Counted from the stretch's first letter, positions 17,628 to 25,891 are shown. The stretch is DNA of 61,914 nucleotides from QHYU01 sp041493955 (GCA_041493955.1 JBGPZW010000001.1:1-61914); one strand, 5' to 3'. Numbers and translations: made by a program. The notes: generated by a model not told the origin, from the letters alone.

Positions 17628-17665
17628 GTCGCGCACCCAAGAGGCCTCTGCGCAGTGCAAGGCAA
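17628..17665 (+). repeat. ~36-bp dispersed repeat, copy 1
   Basis: GTCGCG..CCAAGAGGCC..GCGCAGTGCAA.GCAA recurs at 49835-49870 in the same orientation, with about five differences. Both copies are intergenic. Function unknown. Confidence 0.5.
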
Positions 17666-17696
17666 CTTGCCTGTAACCTTCTGCGCGGGTCACGCG

Positions 17697-17702
17697 TAGA
17701 AT
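17697..17702 (+). promoter_or_regulatory. -10 box TAGAAT upstream of exported protein gene
   Basis: TAGAAT lies 29 nt before the ATG at 17732, leaving room for the GGGAGG Shine-Dalgarno. No good -35 at 16-18 bp. Confidence 0.4.
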
Positions 17703-17731
17703 GCTCTGAGGGGATCTCCAGGGAGGCACGC

Positions 17732-18505
17732 ATGCGGAAGATCGCGCGGGTCGGAATGCTCGCCGTGGCGCTGGCGGCGATCCCGACCGTCCAAGCTGCG
17801 AACCAGGAGCAAAAGGCGGCAGCCTCCAAGCTCGCGCCCGTCTCGCTGCCCACCGTTGACCAGATCTTGGACAAGTACGTTCGGGCTCTGGGCGGCAAGT
17901 CCGCGATTGAAAAGCTCACCAGCAGAGTTTCCAAGGGTACATTCGATATCCCCGCGCTGGGCGTGATCGGATCGTTTGAAGCTTACGCGAAAGCGCCGAA
18001 CAAATCGGCCTCAGTCGTCGATATCCCTTCCTTTGGACAGATTCGCCAGGGTTTTGATGGCAAGGTGGGCTGGGCCGGGAACCCGCAGCAGGGCCTCCGC
18101 GAGCTGAGCGGACAGGAACTCGGCACCGCGATGCGGTCGGCAGAATTCCACCAGGTCCTCAAATTTCATCAACTCTACGCGAAGATGACGGTCAAAGGCG
18201 CCGAGAAGGTCGGTGAGCGCGACACCTATGTGATCGAGGCAGATCCCGGCGATGGCAGCCTCCGCCGGATGTATTTTGATTCTCTGACCGGGCTGTTGGT
18301 GCGCAATGTGATCGAGCGCGATGGCCCGCAAGGCCGCCTCACGTTTGAGAGCTATCCCGAAGACTATCGTGAGGTGGGTGGGATCAAGGTTCCGTTCGTC
18401 CTGCGGCAGAACAACCCCGACGTGAGCTTCGTCATTACGATGACCGAGATCCAGCACAACGTTCCAGTGGACGACGCCAGATTCTCCAAGGCCGGATCAA
18501 ATTAA
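17732..18505 (+). CDS. Exported LolA-like/DUF620-like protein
   Basis: 257 residues with an N-terminal signal peptide (IARVGMLAVALAAIPTVQA). The mature part has the layout of periplasmic LolA/LolB-fold proteins seen often in Acidobacteriota: LPTVDQILDKYVRALGGKSAIEKLTS at the start, strands around FDGKVGWAGNPQQGLREL, TYVIEADPGDGSLRRMYFDSLTGLLVR, and a closing IKVPFVLRQNNPDVSFVITMTEI. The family is thought to bind lipids or fatty acyl chains, but no member like this has a settled role. A GGGAGG Shine-Dalgarno sits 6 nt before the ATG. It follows czcA by 111 bp and is probably a separate unit with its own -10. Confidence 0.8.
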   Translation: MRKIARVGMLAVALAAIPTVQAANQEQKAAASKLAPVSLPTVDQILDKYVRALGGKSAIEKLTSRVSKGTFDIPALGVIGSFEAYAKAPNKSASVVDIPSFGQIRQGFDGKVGWAGNPQQGLRELSGQELGTAMRSAEFHQVLKFHQLYAKMTVKGAEKVGERDTYVIEADPGDGSLRRMYFDSLTGLLVRNVIERDGPQGRLTFESYPEDYREVGGIKVPFVLRQNNPDVSFVITMTEIQHNVPVDDARFSKAGSN

Positions 18506-18531
18506 CCGCCAGTGGTTTAGCGCCGGCCTCT

Positions 18532-18726
18532 GTGCCGAAACAACGGAGAGACGCCGGCGCGGGTCGGCCGCCACCTCGAGCACCCATCAACAGTGAAGAG
18601 CTCTGCGCGGATTGCGAGCGGCGTTCCGACGAGAACTGCGCCGAGTGCCGCAGCGAGTGGATCCCCTCCAATCCCAACTTTTTTTACCTCTGCCGGGAGT
18701 GCCGCGAAACCAGCGTGCCCTGCTAG
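18532..18726 (+). CDS. Small Cys-rich protein with three CxxC pairs
   Basis: 64 residues from a GTG at 18532. Three CxxC pairs (Cys25/28, Cys36/39, Cys54/57) plus a terminal Cys64 lie in a hydrophilic chain, as in treble-clef or double zinc-ribbon miniproteins. The sequence between the pairs (EWIPSNPNFFYL) looks like a structured loop. No family is recognised. It begins 26 bp after the LolA-like gene and ends just before the tRNA promoter. No strong Shine-Dalgarno, so the start is uncertain. A metal-binding role is inferred from the cysteines only. Confidence 0.5.
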   Translation: MPKQRRDAGAGRPPPRAPINSEELCADCERRSDENCAECRSEWIPSNPNFFYLCRECRETSVPC

Positions 18727-18731
18727 CTCCG

Positions 18732-18760
18732 TTGGCAGCGCCGCGCGGCTCTGCTAGAAT
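18732..18760 (+). promoter_or_regulatory. Sigma-70 promoter for tRNA-like/tRNA-Ala unit
   Basis: TTGGCA (18732-18737), a 17-bp spacer and TAGAAT (18755-18760) match the vegetative consensus well. Predicted start near 18767, just before the first tRNA-like copy at 18774. Confidence 0.7.
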
Positions 18761-18773
18761 TGGGTCATTCCGT

Positions 18774-18828
18774 GGGCGGCTAGCTCAGCTGGGAGAGCGT
18801 CCCGATGCATCGGGAAGGCTGTGGGTTC
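18774..18828 (+). pseudogene. Truncated tRNA-Ala-like copy
   Basis: The first 29 nt (acceptor 5' strand, D arm) are identical to the intact tRNA-Ala downstream. The anticodon arm differs and is a perfect 16-nt palindrome (TCCCGATGCATCGGGA). Similarity resumes with GGCTGTGGGTTC and then ends in the T loop; no 3' acceptor strand or CCA follows. It lies first behind the shared promoter, so it is probably transcribed as part of the tRNA precursor. Confidence 0.65.
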
Positions 18829-18856
18829 CTGGCTGGGGGCTGCTGGACAATTTCGT

Positions 18857-18932
18857 GGGCGGCTAGCTCAGCTGGGAGAGCGCCTCGTTCGCAACGAGGA
18901 GGCCGTGGGTTCGAATCCCATGCCGTCCACCA
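18857..18932 (+). tRNA. tRNA-Ala (anticodon CGC)
   Basis: A complete 76-nt cloverleaf: acceptor GGGCGGC paired with GCCGTCC, D arm GCTC...GAGC, anticodon stem CCTCG/CGAGG with loop TTCGCAA (anticodon CGC, reading GCG), T arm GTGGG-TTCGAAT-CCCAT, and an encoded ACCA end. It is preceded by a truncated copy and by a good promoter at 18732-18760. Confidence 0.95.
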
Positions 18933-19244
18933 GCTTTCATTTTCCCAGAATGGTTTGAAGCGAGCTTGCCAGATGGTATGTTGCCGCTGAGGACTCGGCG
19001 GGGGGCGGCGGGCTGCGCATACGACGCCAATGGCCAGCGGGTGCACCAAGAACCGGGGTCGTGAGTGTCCAAACCGGAGGGGAGCACTACGTGCCTAGCC
19101 TTTCCTCCTGGTGTTGCTCGGCGCTTGCGCGCAGGTTGGCGGGAGCACTCCAGGCGAGTTTGACGATGACGTTCGGCGATCCCCGCCGAAGGCAGCAACC
19201 GTTTGTGGTCCCAGAAGGAGCAGTTGCGCGCGCGGAGCGAGCGG
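18933..19244. other. Intergenic region after tRNA-Ala
   Basis: 312 bp with no supported gene, no T-run terminator directly after the tRNA, and no repeat matched elsewhere in the window. Confidence 0.5.
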
Positions 19245-19466
19245 CTAGTCCTGTTCGATCGTAATCCGGATGGGATGGCCCGGGCGGAAGCCTGCTGCTT
19301 CCTCTTCGCCAACGTAAAAATCAAAGCAGTAGTAGCGTTCGGCGGCGGGAACCTTGGTCGAGGGGATGCGGTCCAGGGGGACCTGAACCATGAACTGCGC
19401 ACGCTTGCCCCAGTGCCACATTCCATGCCGCTGGATCAGTTTGCCACTCCTTACCACTGAAGCCAT
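19245..19466 (-). CDS. Small hypothetical protein
   Basis: 73 residues, family not recognised. It begins MASVVRSGKL and ends HPIRITIEQD, with FMVQVPLDRIP and YYCFDFYVGEEEAAG between; the alternation suggests a small all-beta or alpha/beta cytoplasmic domain. No signal peptide or membrane segment. Support comes from a textbook AGGAGG 8 nt before the ATG and a normal amino-acid mix, unlike the surrounding frames. It is isolated, with long non-coding DNA on both sides. Confidence 0.65.
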   Translation of the reverse strand: MASVVRSGKLIQRHGMWHWGKRAQFMVQVPLDRIPSTKVPAAERYYCFDFYVGEEEAAGFRPGHPIRITIEQD

Positions 19467-20138
19467 AGACGCTTCCTCCTAGAATATCTCGGGGCGCGGG
19501 CGAAGCGCGGGAGCCCGTTTCAACGAGCGCCGGGCGCGGGCCGCGACCAAACTCTCTGGTGCAAGCAAGCAGAGTTTCACTTCGCCGGTGCGCCATTCAG
19601 GTGGCCGGGGAGATGGATCGGGATCTCCCGGTGCAACAGCCGGCTGAGCAGCAGGACGGTCGGTTGTGCTTTTTCCACTATGTTGTCTTGCGGCATTCAA
19701 GCCGCTGGGGCCGTCAGGCCTACCCTGAAAATGTTTCTCTGGGAACCAAGTTAGAGGGGGCGAGGGGGATTACCAATAGCTCGGCCGTATCAATCGGGGT
19801 GCGTCGAAAGTACGTTTGGGCGCGCGGCCCCGGCGGTACCAAGGTCATGGTACCGGCTCTTCGCCCGGGTCTGGCCGTCTCCGGGAGATGAAGCCGGCTC
19901 TTCGCCGCAACCTGCGCCTCACAACCGGGTTCGTTGTGCGGGGGTGGGGGTCACGCCCGCGGATACGGAATCGAAATCGCCCGACCAGCCAAGCGGAAAT
20001 GAAGGAGGGCCCGAGGAGAAGCGCCGGCGGGTCTATGAGTCACTGGAGACTTTGCGCAGGAAGGATAAAGAAACAGATCGCGTGCCGAAGGAGCAGCGCA
20101 AGGGAGAACGATCTGTCAGCGCGCGCCGGGAGGCAGTT
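19467..20138. other. 672-bp region without a supported gene
   Basis: No ORF here has a credible start, Shine-Dalgarno and composition together. A plus-strand frame from about 19944 gives some 60 charged residues (EEKRRRVYESLETLRRKDKE) before running antisense into the protease gene; it could be a gene fragment but nothing supports expression. No RNase P, tmRNA or SRP RNA signature was found. Confidence 0.5.
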
Positions 20139-21752
20139 CTAGCGCAGCGTGGAGGGGCGCGCGACTCGCTGCGCTGTCACCTTCTTGGCGTTTTCGTAAA
20201 GCGCGCGGGCTTCCGGCACCGACTCCACGGCCTTCTGTACCTGCGGGTCGTCCTCGAGTTCCACCTTATAGCCCTCGTTCAGACCGAACTCCGAAGTGAA
20301 GACTTCTTTCTTGATCTTATGCTTGATCCAGGCGAGGTTCTGGGCGATCTCAGGCTCGGTGTAGGAGACGTGCTGGTTGTCGAGGTAGCGGCGAAAGGCG
20401 TTCAGAATCGCATCGTCCACAACGAAGTTCCTGGTGATCTCGGGGCGCGTACCCAAGAAGTGGCGCGTGAAACCGCCCACGCCGGCCTCATAGCGGAAGA
20501 AGATATCGCGGGTCAGCAGTGTGTCCTGGAACTTATCCAGCTTGGGCATGGGCACCACGACATCGGGGTTGATTCCGCCGCCCCCATAAACCTGGCGGCC
20601 TCCGTCGGTCAGCCTAATCTCGGTGGGTTGCTGCGGGCCCTTGCGGTTGTAGTGGTAATCGTAAAGAGACACGGCTTTGTAATCGCGCTGGATGAGCCTT
20701 CCGCTGGGGGTGTAGTACCTCGCGGTGGTCAGCGCCAGGCCGGTGTTTTCACTCAACTGCGAGACGGTCTGCACCAGCCCCTTGCCGAAGCTAGTTTCCC
20801 CCACCACCAGCCCGCGATCGTGATCCTGGACGGCGCCGACGACAATCTCCGCCGCCGAGGCGCTGCTGCCGCTGATCAGCACGACCAGCGGCACCTGCAC
20901 GCCCTGATTGCCGCGTACGGCGTAGTAGCGCCGCTCCTGCGAAGACCGTCCGCGGTGCGACACGATCAACTGGTTCTTCTCGAGGAACATGTCGGTCACC
21001 GCTACGCCTTCGTTCAGCAGGCCCCCGGGGTTGCCGCGCAGGTCCAGGATCAGTCCGACCAGCGTGGCGACGTTCAACTGCTTTAGGGCTTCGGCCAGCT
21101 CGCGGTCGGTCGTTTCGTTGAACCCGGAGACCCGCACGTAGCCGATCCCCGGACGTAGCAGGAAGGCCACGTCCACCGAGTGACGCGGGATTTCATCCCG
21201 CGTGATGGTGAAGAGAATGGGGTCCGCGTAGCCTTCACGGGCCACAATGATGTGCACCACCGTGCCCTTAGGCCCTTTCAGGAGATCGGCCACCTCGGCC
21301 GTGCTCAGCCCTTCCGTGGACTTGTCGTCCACCTTCATGATGACGTCTCCGGGCCGGATTCCCGCCTTGTACGCCGGGGAACCCACAAACGGAGCCAGGA
21401 CCACGGTGCGCGCGTCGCGCGGCGCCACGGTCATACCCACGCCGTAGTACTTGCCGCGCTGCTCTTCACGCAACAGGGAGAATTGCCGGGAGTCGAAAAA
21501 GTTGGAATGCGGGTCGAGCACCCGAAGCATGCCGGGGATGGCGCCCTGATAGAGGGCGTGGTCGGTATCGACCGGTTCGGCGTAGTTCTGCTGGACGATG
21601 GCCAGCACGCGGGTGAAGCTCTTGACCGCTTCCTGCAGATCGTTGGCGCCGGAAGCCGTGGCCCGGACGGAAGGTCCATACGTCCCGCCCAGTACCGCAG
21701 AAACGATCAATACACCAAGCACTAGAAGCGCGCTGCGCCTTTCCGCCTGCAT
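20139..21752 (-). CDS. C-terminal processing protease (S41 family, CtpA-like)
   Basis: 537 residues from the ATG at 21752; an upstream in-frame start adds 13 residues without family support. A signal anchor (SALLVLGVLIVSAVLGGTYG) exports it to the periplasm. A PDZ domain (about residues 95-185: GVGMTVAPRD...AGIRPGDVIMKVDD) is followed by the protease core with VGLILDLRGNPGG, the catalytic Ser in SASAAE (Ser299) and Lys in GETSFGKG (Lys324), so the Ser-Lys dyad is intact. The ~100-residue tail is unassigned. Such proteases trim or degrade envelope proteins from their C-termini. It is divergent from tatA; its -10 box (TATACT) is at 21782-21787. Confidence 0.92.
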   Translation of the reverse strand: MQAERRSALLVLGVLIVSAVLGGTYGPSVRATASGANDLQEAVKSFTRVLAIVQQNYAEPVDTDHALYQGAIPGMLRVLDPHSNFFDSRQFSLLREEQRGKYYGVGMTVAPRDARTVVLAPFVGSPAYKAGIRPGDVIMKVDDKSTEGLSTAEVADLLKGPKGTVVHIIVAREGYADPILFTITRDEIPRHSVDVAFLLRPGIGYVRVSGFNETTDRELAEALKQLNVATLVGLILDLRGNPGGLLNEGVAVTDMFLEKNQLIVSHRGRSSQERRYYAVRGNQGVQVPLVVLISGSSASAAEIVVGAVQDHDRGLVVGETSFGKGLVQTVSQLSENTGLALTTARYYTPSGRLIQRDYKAVSLYDYHYNRKGPQQPTEIRLTDGGRQVYGGGGINPDVVVPMPKLDKFQDTLLTRDIFFRYEAGVGGFTRHFLGTRPEITRNFVVDDAILNAFRRYLDNQHVSYTEPEIAQNLAWIKHKIKKEVFTSEFGLNEGYKVELEDDPQVQKAVESVPEARALYENAKKVTAQRVARPSTLR

Positions 21753-21781
21753 GGATCCTCGCTTTCTCCACTCGTGAAGCG

Positions 21782-21787
21782 AGTATA
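21782..21787 (-). promoter_or_regulatory. -10 box TATACT for the S41 protease gene
   Basis: TGC-TATACT (extended -10) on the minus strand, 29 nt upstream of the ATG. A -35 at 17 bp would overlap the tatA TTGACA on the other strand. Confidence 0.55.
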
Positions 21788-21806
21788 GCATAGCATCCGT
21801 GGCGGT

Positions 21807-21835
21807 TTGACACCCTCTCGACCCTCTTCTATGAT
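21807..21835 (+). promoter_or_regulatory. Sigma-70 promoter for tatA-tatC
   Basis: Consensus TTGACA (21807-21812), 17-bp spacer, TATGAT (21830-21835), with the tatA ATG 21 nt further on. One of the best promoter matches in the window. Confidence 0.75.
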
Positions 21836-21856
21836 GCGGGAGAGGAAACCCTCGAC

Positions 21857-22222
21857 ATGGGGAATCTCGGCTTCTCCGAATTGGTGGTCATTTTCGTGCT
21901 GGCCTTGATCGTCTTCGGGCCTCGCAAGCTCCCTGAGCTAGGCCGCACGCTGGCGAAGGCCCTGGCCGAGTTTCGCAAGGCTTCCGCTGAGCTGAAGATG
22001 GCGGTGGACGAGGAGATGCGCGAGCTCGAACGCCACACTCGGGAGATCGAGGCCAAAGCCAACGAAGTGCTCGAGTCCTCCACTGCGGCGCCGCCGGCCC
22101 TGGCCGAAGGCTCCGCCGACTCCAACTCGATTGCTCCGCCCCAGCCGGTTGCTCCCGCGCCGGGATCCGAGGAGCTCCACTCCGGAGAGAAGCCCGCTGA
22201 TGGCGACCCCAAGCCAGCCTGA
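21857..22222 (+). CDS. tatA: Sec-independent translocase TatA/TatB
   Basis: 121 residues with one N-terminal membrane helix (FSELVVIFVLALIVFG), the FGPRKLPELGRTLAKAL hinge and amphipathic helix typical of TatA/B, a charged coiled-coil (residues about 40-75) and a Pro/Ala-rich tail. It forms the pore-forming or receptor part of the twin-arginine export system. The tail length is between TatA and TatB, and only one such gene is present here, so it may serve both roles. AGAGGAAA precedes the ATG. tatC starts inside its last codons (22-bp overlap). Confidence 0.9.
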   Translation: MGNLGFSELVVIFVLALIVFGPRKLPELGRTLAKALAEFRKASAELKMAVDEEMRELERHTREIEAKANEVLESSTAAPPALAEGSADSNSIAPPQPVAPAPGSEELHSGEKPADGDPKPA

Positions 22223-23015
22223 CGACCGCAACGCCCCCGCTGAACACGAAGACGCCACGTCGAAGATGTCGTTTTTCGACCACCTGACCGAGCTGCGCAA
22301 ACACCTCATCCATTCCCTGGTCGCCGTCGGCATCGGGCTGGTCTTCGGGCTCTATTTTTCCGACAAAGCCTTCTACTTCCTGGCGCGACCCATGCTCAAA
22401 GCGCTGCGCGACGCCAAAATGGAGGACAGGCTGATCTACACCAGCCCCTTGGGGCCCCTGCAACTGTTCATCACCGTGGGCCTCTACTTGGGGATTGTGA
22501 TCGCCTCTCCCTACGTCCTCTATCAAATCTGGCTGTTTGTCGCCCCGGGGCTCTACCGCCACGAGCGCCGCGCCGTCACGACCTTCATTCTCTCTTCGCT
22601 GTTGCTGTTTCTGGCGGGAATGGCCTTTGCCTACTTCATCATGCTGCCCATGACCCTGAGTTTTCTGATCAGTTTCCCGGGGCCCTACCGGGCCATGATC
22701 AGCATGAACGACTACTTCGATATGACCCTGGTGATTCTGCTGGGCCTGGGAATTGTCTTTCAGCTTCCCGTGCTGATTTTCTTCCTCTCGTTGTTCGGCA
22801 TCGTGACTCCGAAGTTCATGTGGAACAACTTCCGCTACGCCGTGCTCATTATCGCCATCGTGGCCGCGGTGGTGACGCCCACCACTGACGCCTTTACCAT
22901 GACCATCTTCATGGCCCCCATGATCCTGCTCTACGTGCTGGGCATCGGCGTTTCCGCGCTGGTCGTGCGCAAGAAGCGGCAGGCCGCGGCCGCGGCCCGC
23001 GCCGGGTCCGGCTAA
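22200..23015 (+). CDS. tatC: Twin-arginine translocase subunit TatC
   Basis: 271 residues with six membrane helices and TatC hallmarks: FFDHLTELRKHLIHSLVAVG near the N-terminus (with the Glu of the HLxELR motif), TSPLGPLQLFITVGLYLG, and PTTDAFTMTIFMAPMILLY near the C-terminus. It is the inner-membrane receptor that reads twin-arginine signal peptides. The ATG at 22200 lies within the 3' end of tatA and has GGAGAGAAG upstream, so translation is coupled. The M28 peptidase gene follows after 24 bp. Confidence 0.95.
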   Translation: MATPSQPDDRNAPAEHEDATSKMSFFDHLTELRKHLIHSLVAVGIGLVFGLYFSDKAFYFLARPMLKALRDAKMEDRLIYTSPLGPLQLFITVGLYLGIVIASPYVLYQIWLFVAPGLYRHERRAVTTFILSSLLLFLAGMAFAYFIMLPMTLSFLISFPGPYRAMISMNDYFDMTLVILLGLGIVFQLPVLIFFLSLFGIVTPKFMWNNFRYAVLIIAIVAAVVTPTTDAFTMTIFMAPMILLYVLGIGVSALVVRKKRQAAAAARAGSG

Positions 23016-23039
23016 CGTGACGCCGGCAAAGGCTCGCGG

Positions 23040-23990
23040 ATGACTCGCCTGCTGCTTTCCTGCCTGCTCCTCGGCTGCCTGATGGCCGCGGCGTGCCGGG
23101 CCGAGCCGCAGAGGGATGCGGTGCCGGCCGCCGCGCAAGCCGCCGCGCCCTCAGCTCCCCCGAGCCCGCCAGCGGAAACCACTGGCGGCTTCGATGGCCA
23201 GAAAGCCTATGCGCACGTCGAGCGCTTGGTGGCGATTGGCCCGCGCTCGCCGGGAACGGACGGCATCCGCCGCGCGCGGGAGTACATCGAGGGGCAGCTT
23301 CGGAGCTTTGGTTGTGTGGTCGAAGAAGATGATTTCCACGCGTCCACGGCAGGCGGGCCGGTGGCCATGAAGAACATCGTGGCCAAAATCCCCGGCGCGA
23401 GTCCCGGCGTGGTCCTGCTGGCCTCGCACTACGACACCAAGCGGCTCGAAAACTTCGTCGGAGCCAATGACGGCGGCTCCTCCACCGGCATGATGCTGGA
23501 AATGGCTCGGCTGCTCTGCAGCCGCAAGAACAAGCTCACCATCTGGATCGCTTTCTTCGACGGGGAAGAGGCCTTCGCGGTATGGAGCGCCACCGACGGC
23601 ACTTACGGCAGCCGGCAGATGGCCGCCAAGCTCGCCGTTGCGGGCCAACTCACGCGCATCAAGGCCATGATGCTCGCCGACTTGATCGGCGACAAAAACC
23701 TGCGCATCAAGCGGGAATCAAATTCCACGCGCTGGCTCACGGACATGGTCTGGGCCACCGCCGCGCGACTCGGATACCAGAAGATATTTGTCGCCGAGGA
23801 GACCGCGATCGAGGACGACCACACTCCCTTTCTGAAGCGCGGTGTTCCCGCCGTGGATGTCATCGACCTTGAGGCGCCGTACTGGCACACGAGCGGCGAT
23901 ACGCTGGATAAGATCAGCCCCGACAGTCTAGCCGTTGTCGGACACGTCTTTCTGGAAACGCTCGCCGAACTCGAAAAGAAACTTCGTTAG
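23040..23990 (+). CDS. M28 family zinc peptidase / glutaminyl-cyclase-like lipoprotein
   Basis: 316 residues. A lipoprotein-type signal (CLLLGCLMAAAC) and a Pro/Ala linker precede an M28 domain. Zinc ligands are visible in order: His130 (ASHYDT), Asp144 (GANDGGSS), Glu176/177 (FDGEEAF), an Asp in MLADLIGD and a His in PYWHTSGDT. The short single-domain form and WHTSGDTLDKIS resemble bacterial glutaminyl-peptide cyclotransferases as well as aminopeptidases, so the reaction is not settled. It should act at the cell envelope. It is 24 bp downstream of tatC and convergent with nadB. Confidence 0.88.
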   Translation: MTRLLLSCLLLGCLMAAACRAEPQRDAVPAAAQAAAPSAPPSPPAETTGGFDGQKAYAHVERLVAIGPRSPGTDGIRRAREYIEGQLRSFGCVVEEDDFHASTAGGPVAMKNIVAKIPGASPGVVLLASHYDTKRLENFVGANDGGSSTGMMLEMARLLCSRKNKLTIWIAFFDGEEAFAVWSATDGTYGSRQMAAKLAVAGQLTRIKAMMLADLIGDKNLRIKRESNSTRWLTDMVWATAARLGYQKIFVAEETAIEDDHTPFLKRGVPAVDVIDLEAPYWHTSGDTLDKISPDSLAVVGHVFLETLAELEKKLR

Positions 23991-24043
23991 AGCCATCCCC
24001 GCGAGGCTTGAGCAAGCTCTCAATTCTAGCGATGAGCCGCTCC

Positions 24044-24137
24044 TTGCAGCAGTGCTGCAACCCGCGTCCCTCCGGATGATCGAGGTTGAGAAAGGGAAGC
24101 CGATAGCTGAGAGCTGAAAACTGGGTACCGATAGCTG
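24044..24137. repeat. Hairpin and AGCTGA-type short repeats between convergent genes
   Basis: TTGCAGCA-G-TGCTGCAA (24044-24060) is a perfect inverted repeat downstream of the M28 gene and may stop transcription, though no T-run follows. At 24102-24137, GATAGCTG, AGAGCTGA and AAACTG recur in tandem; similar strings lie at 29366-29394 and 31003-31037. Confidence 0.35.
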
Positions 24138-24159
24138 CGCGCGTACGGCGGACAGCGCG

Positions 24160-25839
24160 TCACTTCTCGAAACAGACTTTCTTTCCGCGAGCGATGAGCG
24201 AGTGTTTCAGGAAATCCTCGTCATTGTGGAAGGGGAAATCGGAGCGGTAGTGGCTTCCCCGGCTTTCTTCGCGGGCCAGCGCCGAACGCGTAATCAGTTG
24301 CGCCAGGGTCCAGAGGTTGTGCAGCTCGCAGGCCCGGCGCGAAGGCTGTTCCGGGCGCTCGACGGCCAGCGTGCCGAGTTGCTCGATGGCTAGAGCCAGG
24401 TCGCGGTCATTGCGGAGGATGCCGGCGTCCTTCCACATGATGGTGCAAATCTGTTCGAGCGCGGAGGCGACGGGATCGGGCGCAGCCGAATGCGCACCCG
24501 CGTTCGTCGTGGAATGCTCGGAGCGTTTCTCGGGAAGGGGATGATTGGCCGGGTGTTTCGCGCGAGGGCCCGGGTTCTGCGCTGATCCTCCACTTTCGTG
24601 GCCCGGACTGGCGGCAGCCGCTCTCGCCCTGGTGGTCGCGGGGAACGCCTGTGCCATGGTCACGCCGGCGCGCGCGCCAAAGACCAAACCTTCCAGAAGG
24701 GAATTGCTGGCCAAGCGGTTCGCGCCGTGGACGCCCGTGGCGGCGGTCTCTCCCGCGGCATAAAGTCCGGGGAGCGTGGTGAGCCCCCACAGGTCGGTCT
24801 TGACACCGCCCATGGCGTAGTGCGCGGCCGGCCGCACGGGCACGAGGTCGCTGGTGATGTCGATGCCGTAGCTCTGGCAGGTAGAAAAAATTCTCGGGAA
24901 CCTCTTGCGGACGAACTCGGCGGGGCGCGCGGTCATATCGAGATAAACGAATTCGGTTTGCGTGCGCTGCATCTCCGTGGCGATGGCGCGGGCTACGACG
25001 TCGCGGGGCGCCAGCTCGCTGGCCTCGTGGTAGCGCTTCATGAAGCGCTCAAGGTCCACGTTGCGGAGCACCGCGCCTTCGCCGCGCAGGGCCTCGGAGA
25101 GCAGAAAGTGCGGCGCCCCCTTCACGGCCAGCGCCGTGGGGTGAAACTGTACGAACTCGAGATCGGACAGCGCGGCGCCGGCCTCGTAGGCAATTGCCAT
25201 GCCGTCGCCGGTGGCCACGGCGGGGTTGGTAGTCTCACGATAGACTTGGCCCAGTCCGCCAGTGGCGAGCAGCACCGCGCCGGCGCGGGCTTCGTGGAGG
25301 CGGTTGTCAGCTTCGTCGAGGTAGCGCAGGCCCGCCACGCGACCCTGTTCGACAAGTAGCTCGGTGGTGAAAGCGTGGGGCCGGATCTCGATGCGCTCGA
25401 GCGTGCCGGCCTCGGCAAAGAGCGCCCGGCTGATCTCGTGGCCGGTGGAATCGCCCTGCGCATGCAGGACGCGCGAGCGGCTGTGCGCTCCTTCGCGGGT
25501 GAAAGCGAGCTTGGTCCCGGCGCGGTCAAACTGCGTGCCCCACTCGATCAGTTGCTGGATATACCGCGGGCCTTCTTCGACCAGCACCTTGACCGCCGCC
25601 GGGTTGCACAGGCCGTCGCCGGCCAGCAGGGTGTCCTGCTCGTGCAAGCTGATCTCATCTTCATCGCTGAGCGCGGCGGCAATTCCGCCCTGGGCCCATT
25701 CGGTGGCCGAATCGCTGAGCGAGGATTTCGCCAGCACCAGCACACTGCCCGCCTGGCCCAGCTCGATGGCCGCGCGCAGCCCAGCAATGCCGCAACCGAC
25801 CACTATGTAATCAGCGTGATGGGGACTCTCTGCCTTCAT
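24160..25839 (-). CDS. nadB: L-aspartate oxidase
   Basis: 559 residues, the usual length for NadB. It oxidises aspartate to iminoaspartate with FAD, the first step of de novo NAD synthesis. The FAD-binding motif VVGCGIAGLRAA is at the N-terminus; EWAQGGIAAAL, HSRSRVLHAQGDSTGHEI, the active-site Arg region RPAAHYAMGGV and LYAAGETAATGVHGANRLASNSLLEGLVFG match the succinate dehydrogenase/fumarate reductase flavoprotein family in its NadB form. The C-terminal helical domain has a long Ala/Pro/His-rich insert (about residues 415-465). ATG at 25839 is chosen because the frame upstream has no similarity and overlaps the divergent aroB. nadA and nadC are not in the window. Confidence 0.95.
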   Translation of the reverse strand: MKAESPHHADYIVVGCGIAGLRAAIELGQAGSVLVLAKSSLSDSATEWAQGGIAAALSDEDEISLHEQDTLLAGDGLCNPAAVKVLVEEGPRYIQQLIEWGTQFDRAGTKLAFTREGAHSRSRVLHAQGDSTGHEISRALFAEAGTLERIEIRPHAFTTELLVEQGRVAGLRYLDEADNRLHEARAGAVLLATGGLGQVYRETTNPAVATGDGMAIAYEAGAALSDLEFVQFHPTALAVKGAPHFLLSEALRGEGAVLRNVDLERFMKRYHEASELAPRDVVARAIATEMQRTQTEFVYLDMTARPAEFVRKRFPRIFSTCQSYGIDITSDLVPVRPAAHYAMGGVKTDLWGLTTLPGLYAAGETAATGVHGANRLASNSLLEGLVFGARAGVTMAQAFPATTRARAAAASPGHESGGSAQNPGPRAKHPANHPLPEKRSEHSTTNAGAHSAAPDPVASALEQICTIMWKDAGILRNDRDLALAIEQLGTLAVERPEQPSRRACELHNLWTLAQLITRSALAREESRGSHYRSDFPFHNDEDFLKHSLIARGKKVCFEK

Positions 25840-25885
25840 TCTCGTGCTCGAGCAACCGTGGCCATTGGCGAGCGAACCCAAGAGT

Positions 25886-25891
25886 ATGTTA
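25886..25891 (-). promoter_or_regulatory. Extended -10 (TGC-TAACAT) for nadB
   Basis: Minus-strand TGC-TAACAT, 46 nt upstream of the nadB ATG in the divergent gap with aroB. No -35 assigned. Confidence 0.4.

Noticed and set aside
19944..21086. Long plus-strand ORF overlapping the S41 protease
   Set aside because: Most of it is antisense to a clearly real protease gene; only the first ~65 codons are outside and they have no support.
24044..24060. Intrinsic terminator after the M28 peptidase gene
   Set aside because: The inverted repeat is perfect but has no downstream T-run, so it is listed only as a hairpin and repeat.
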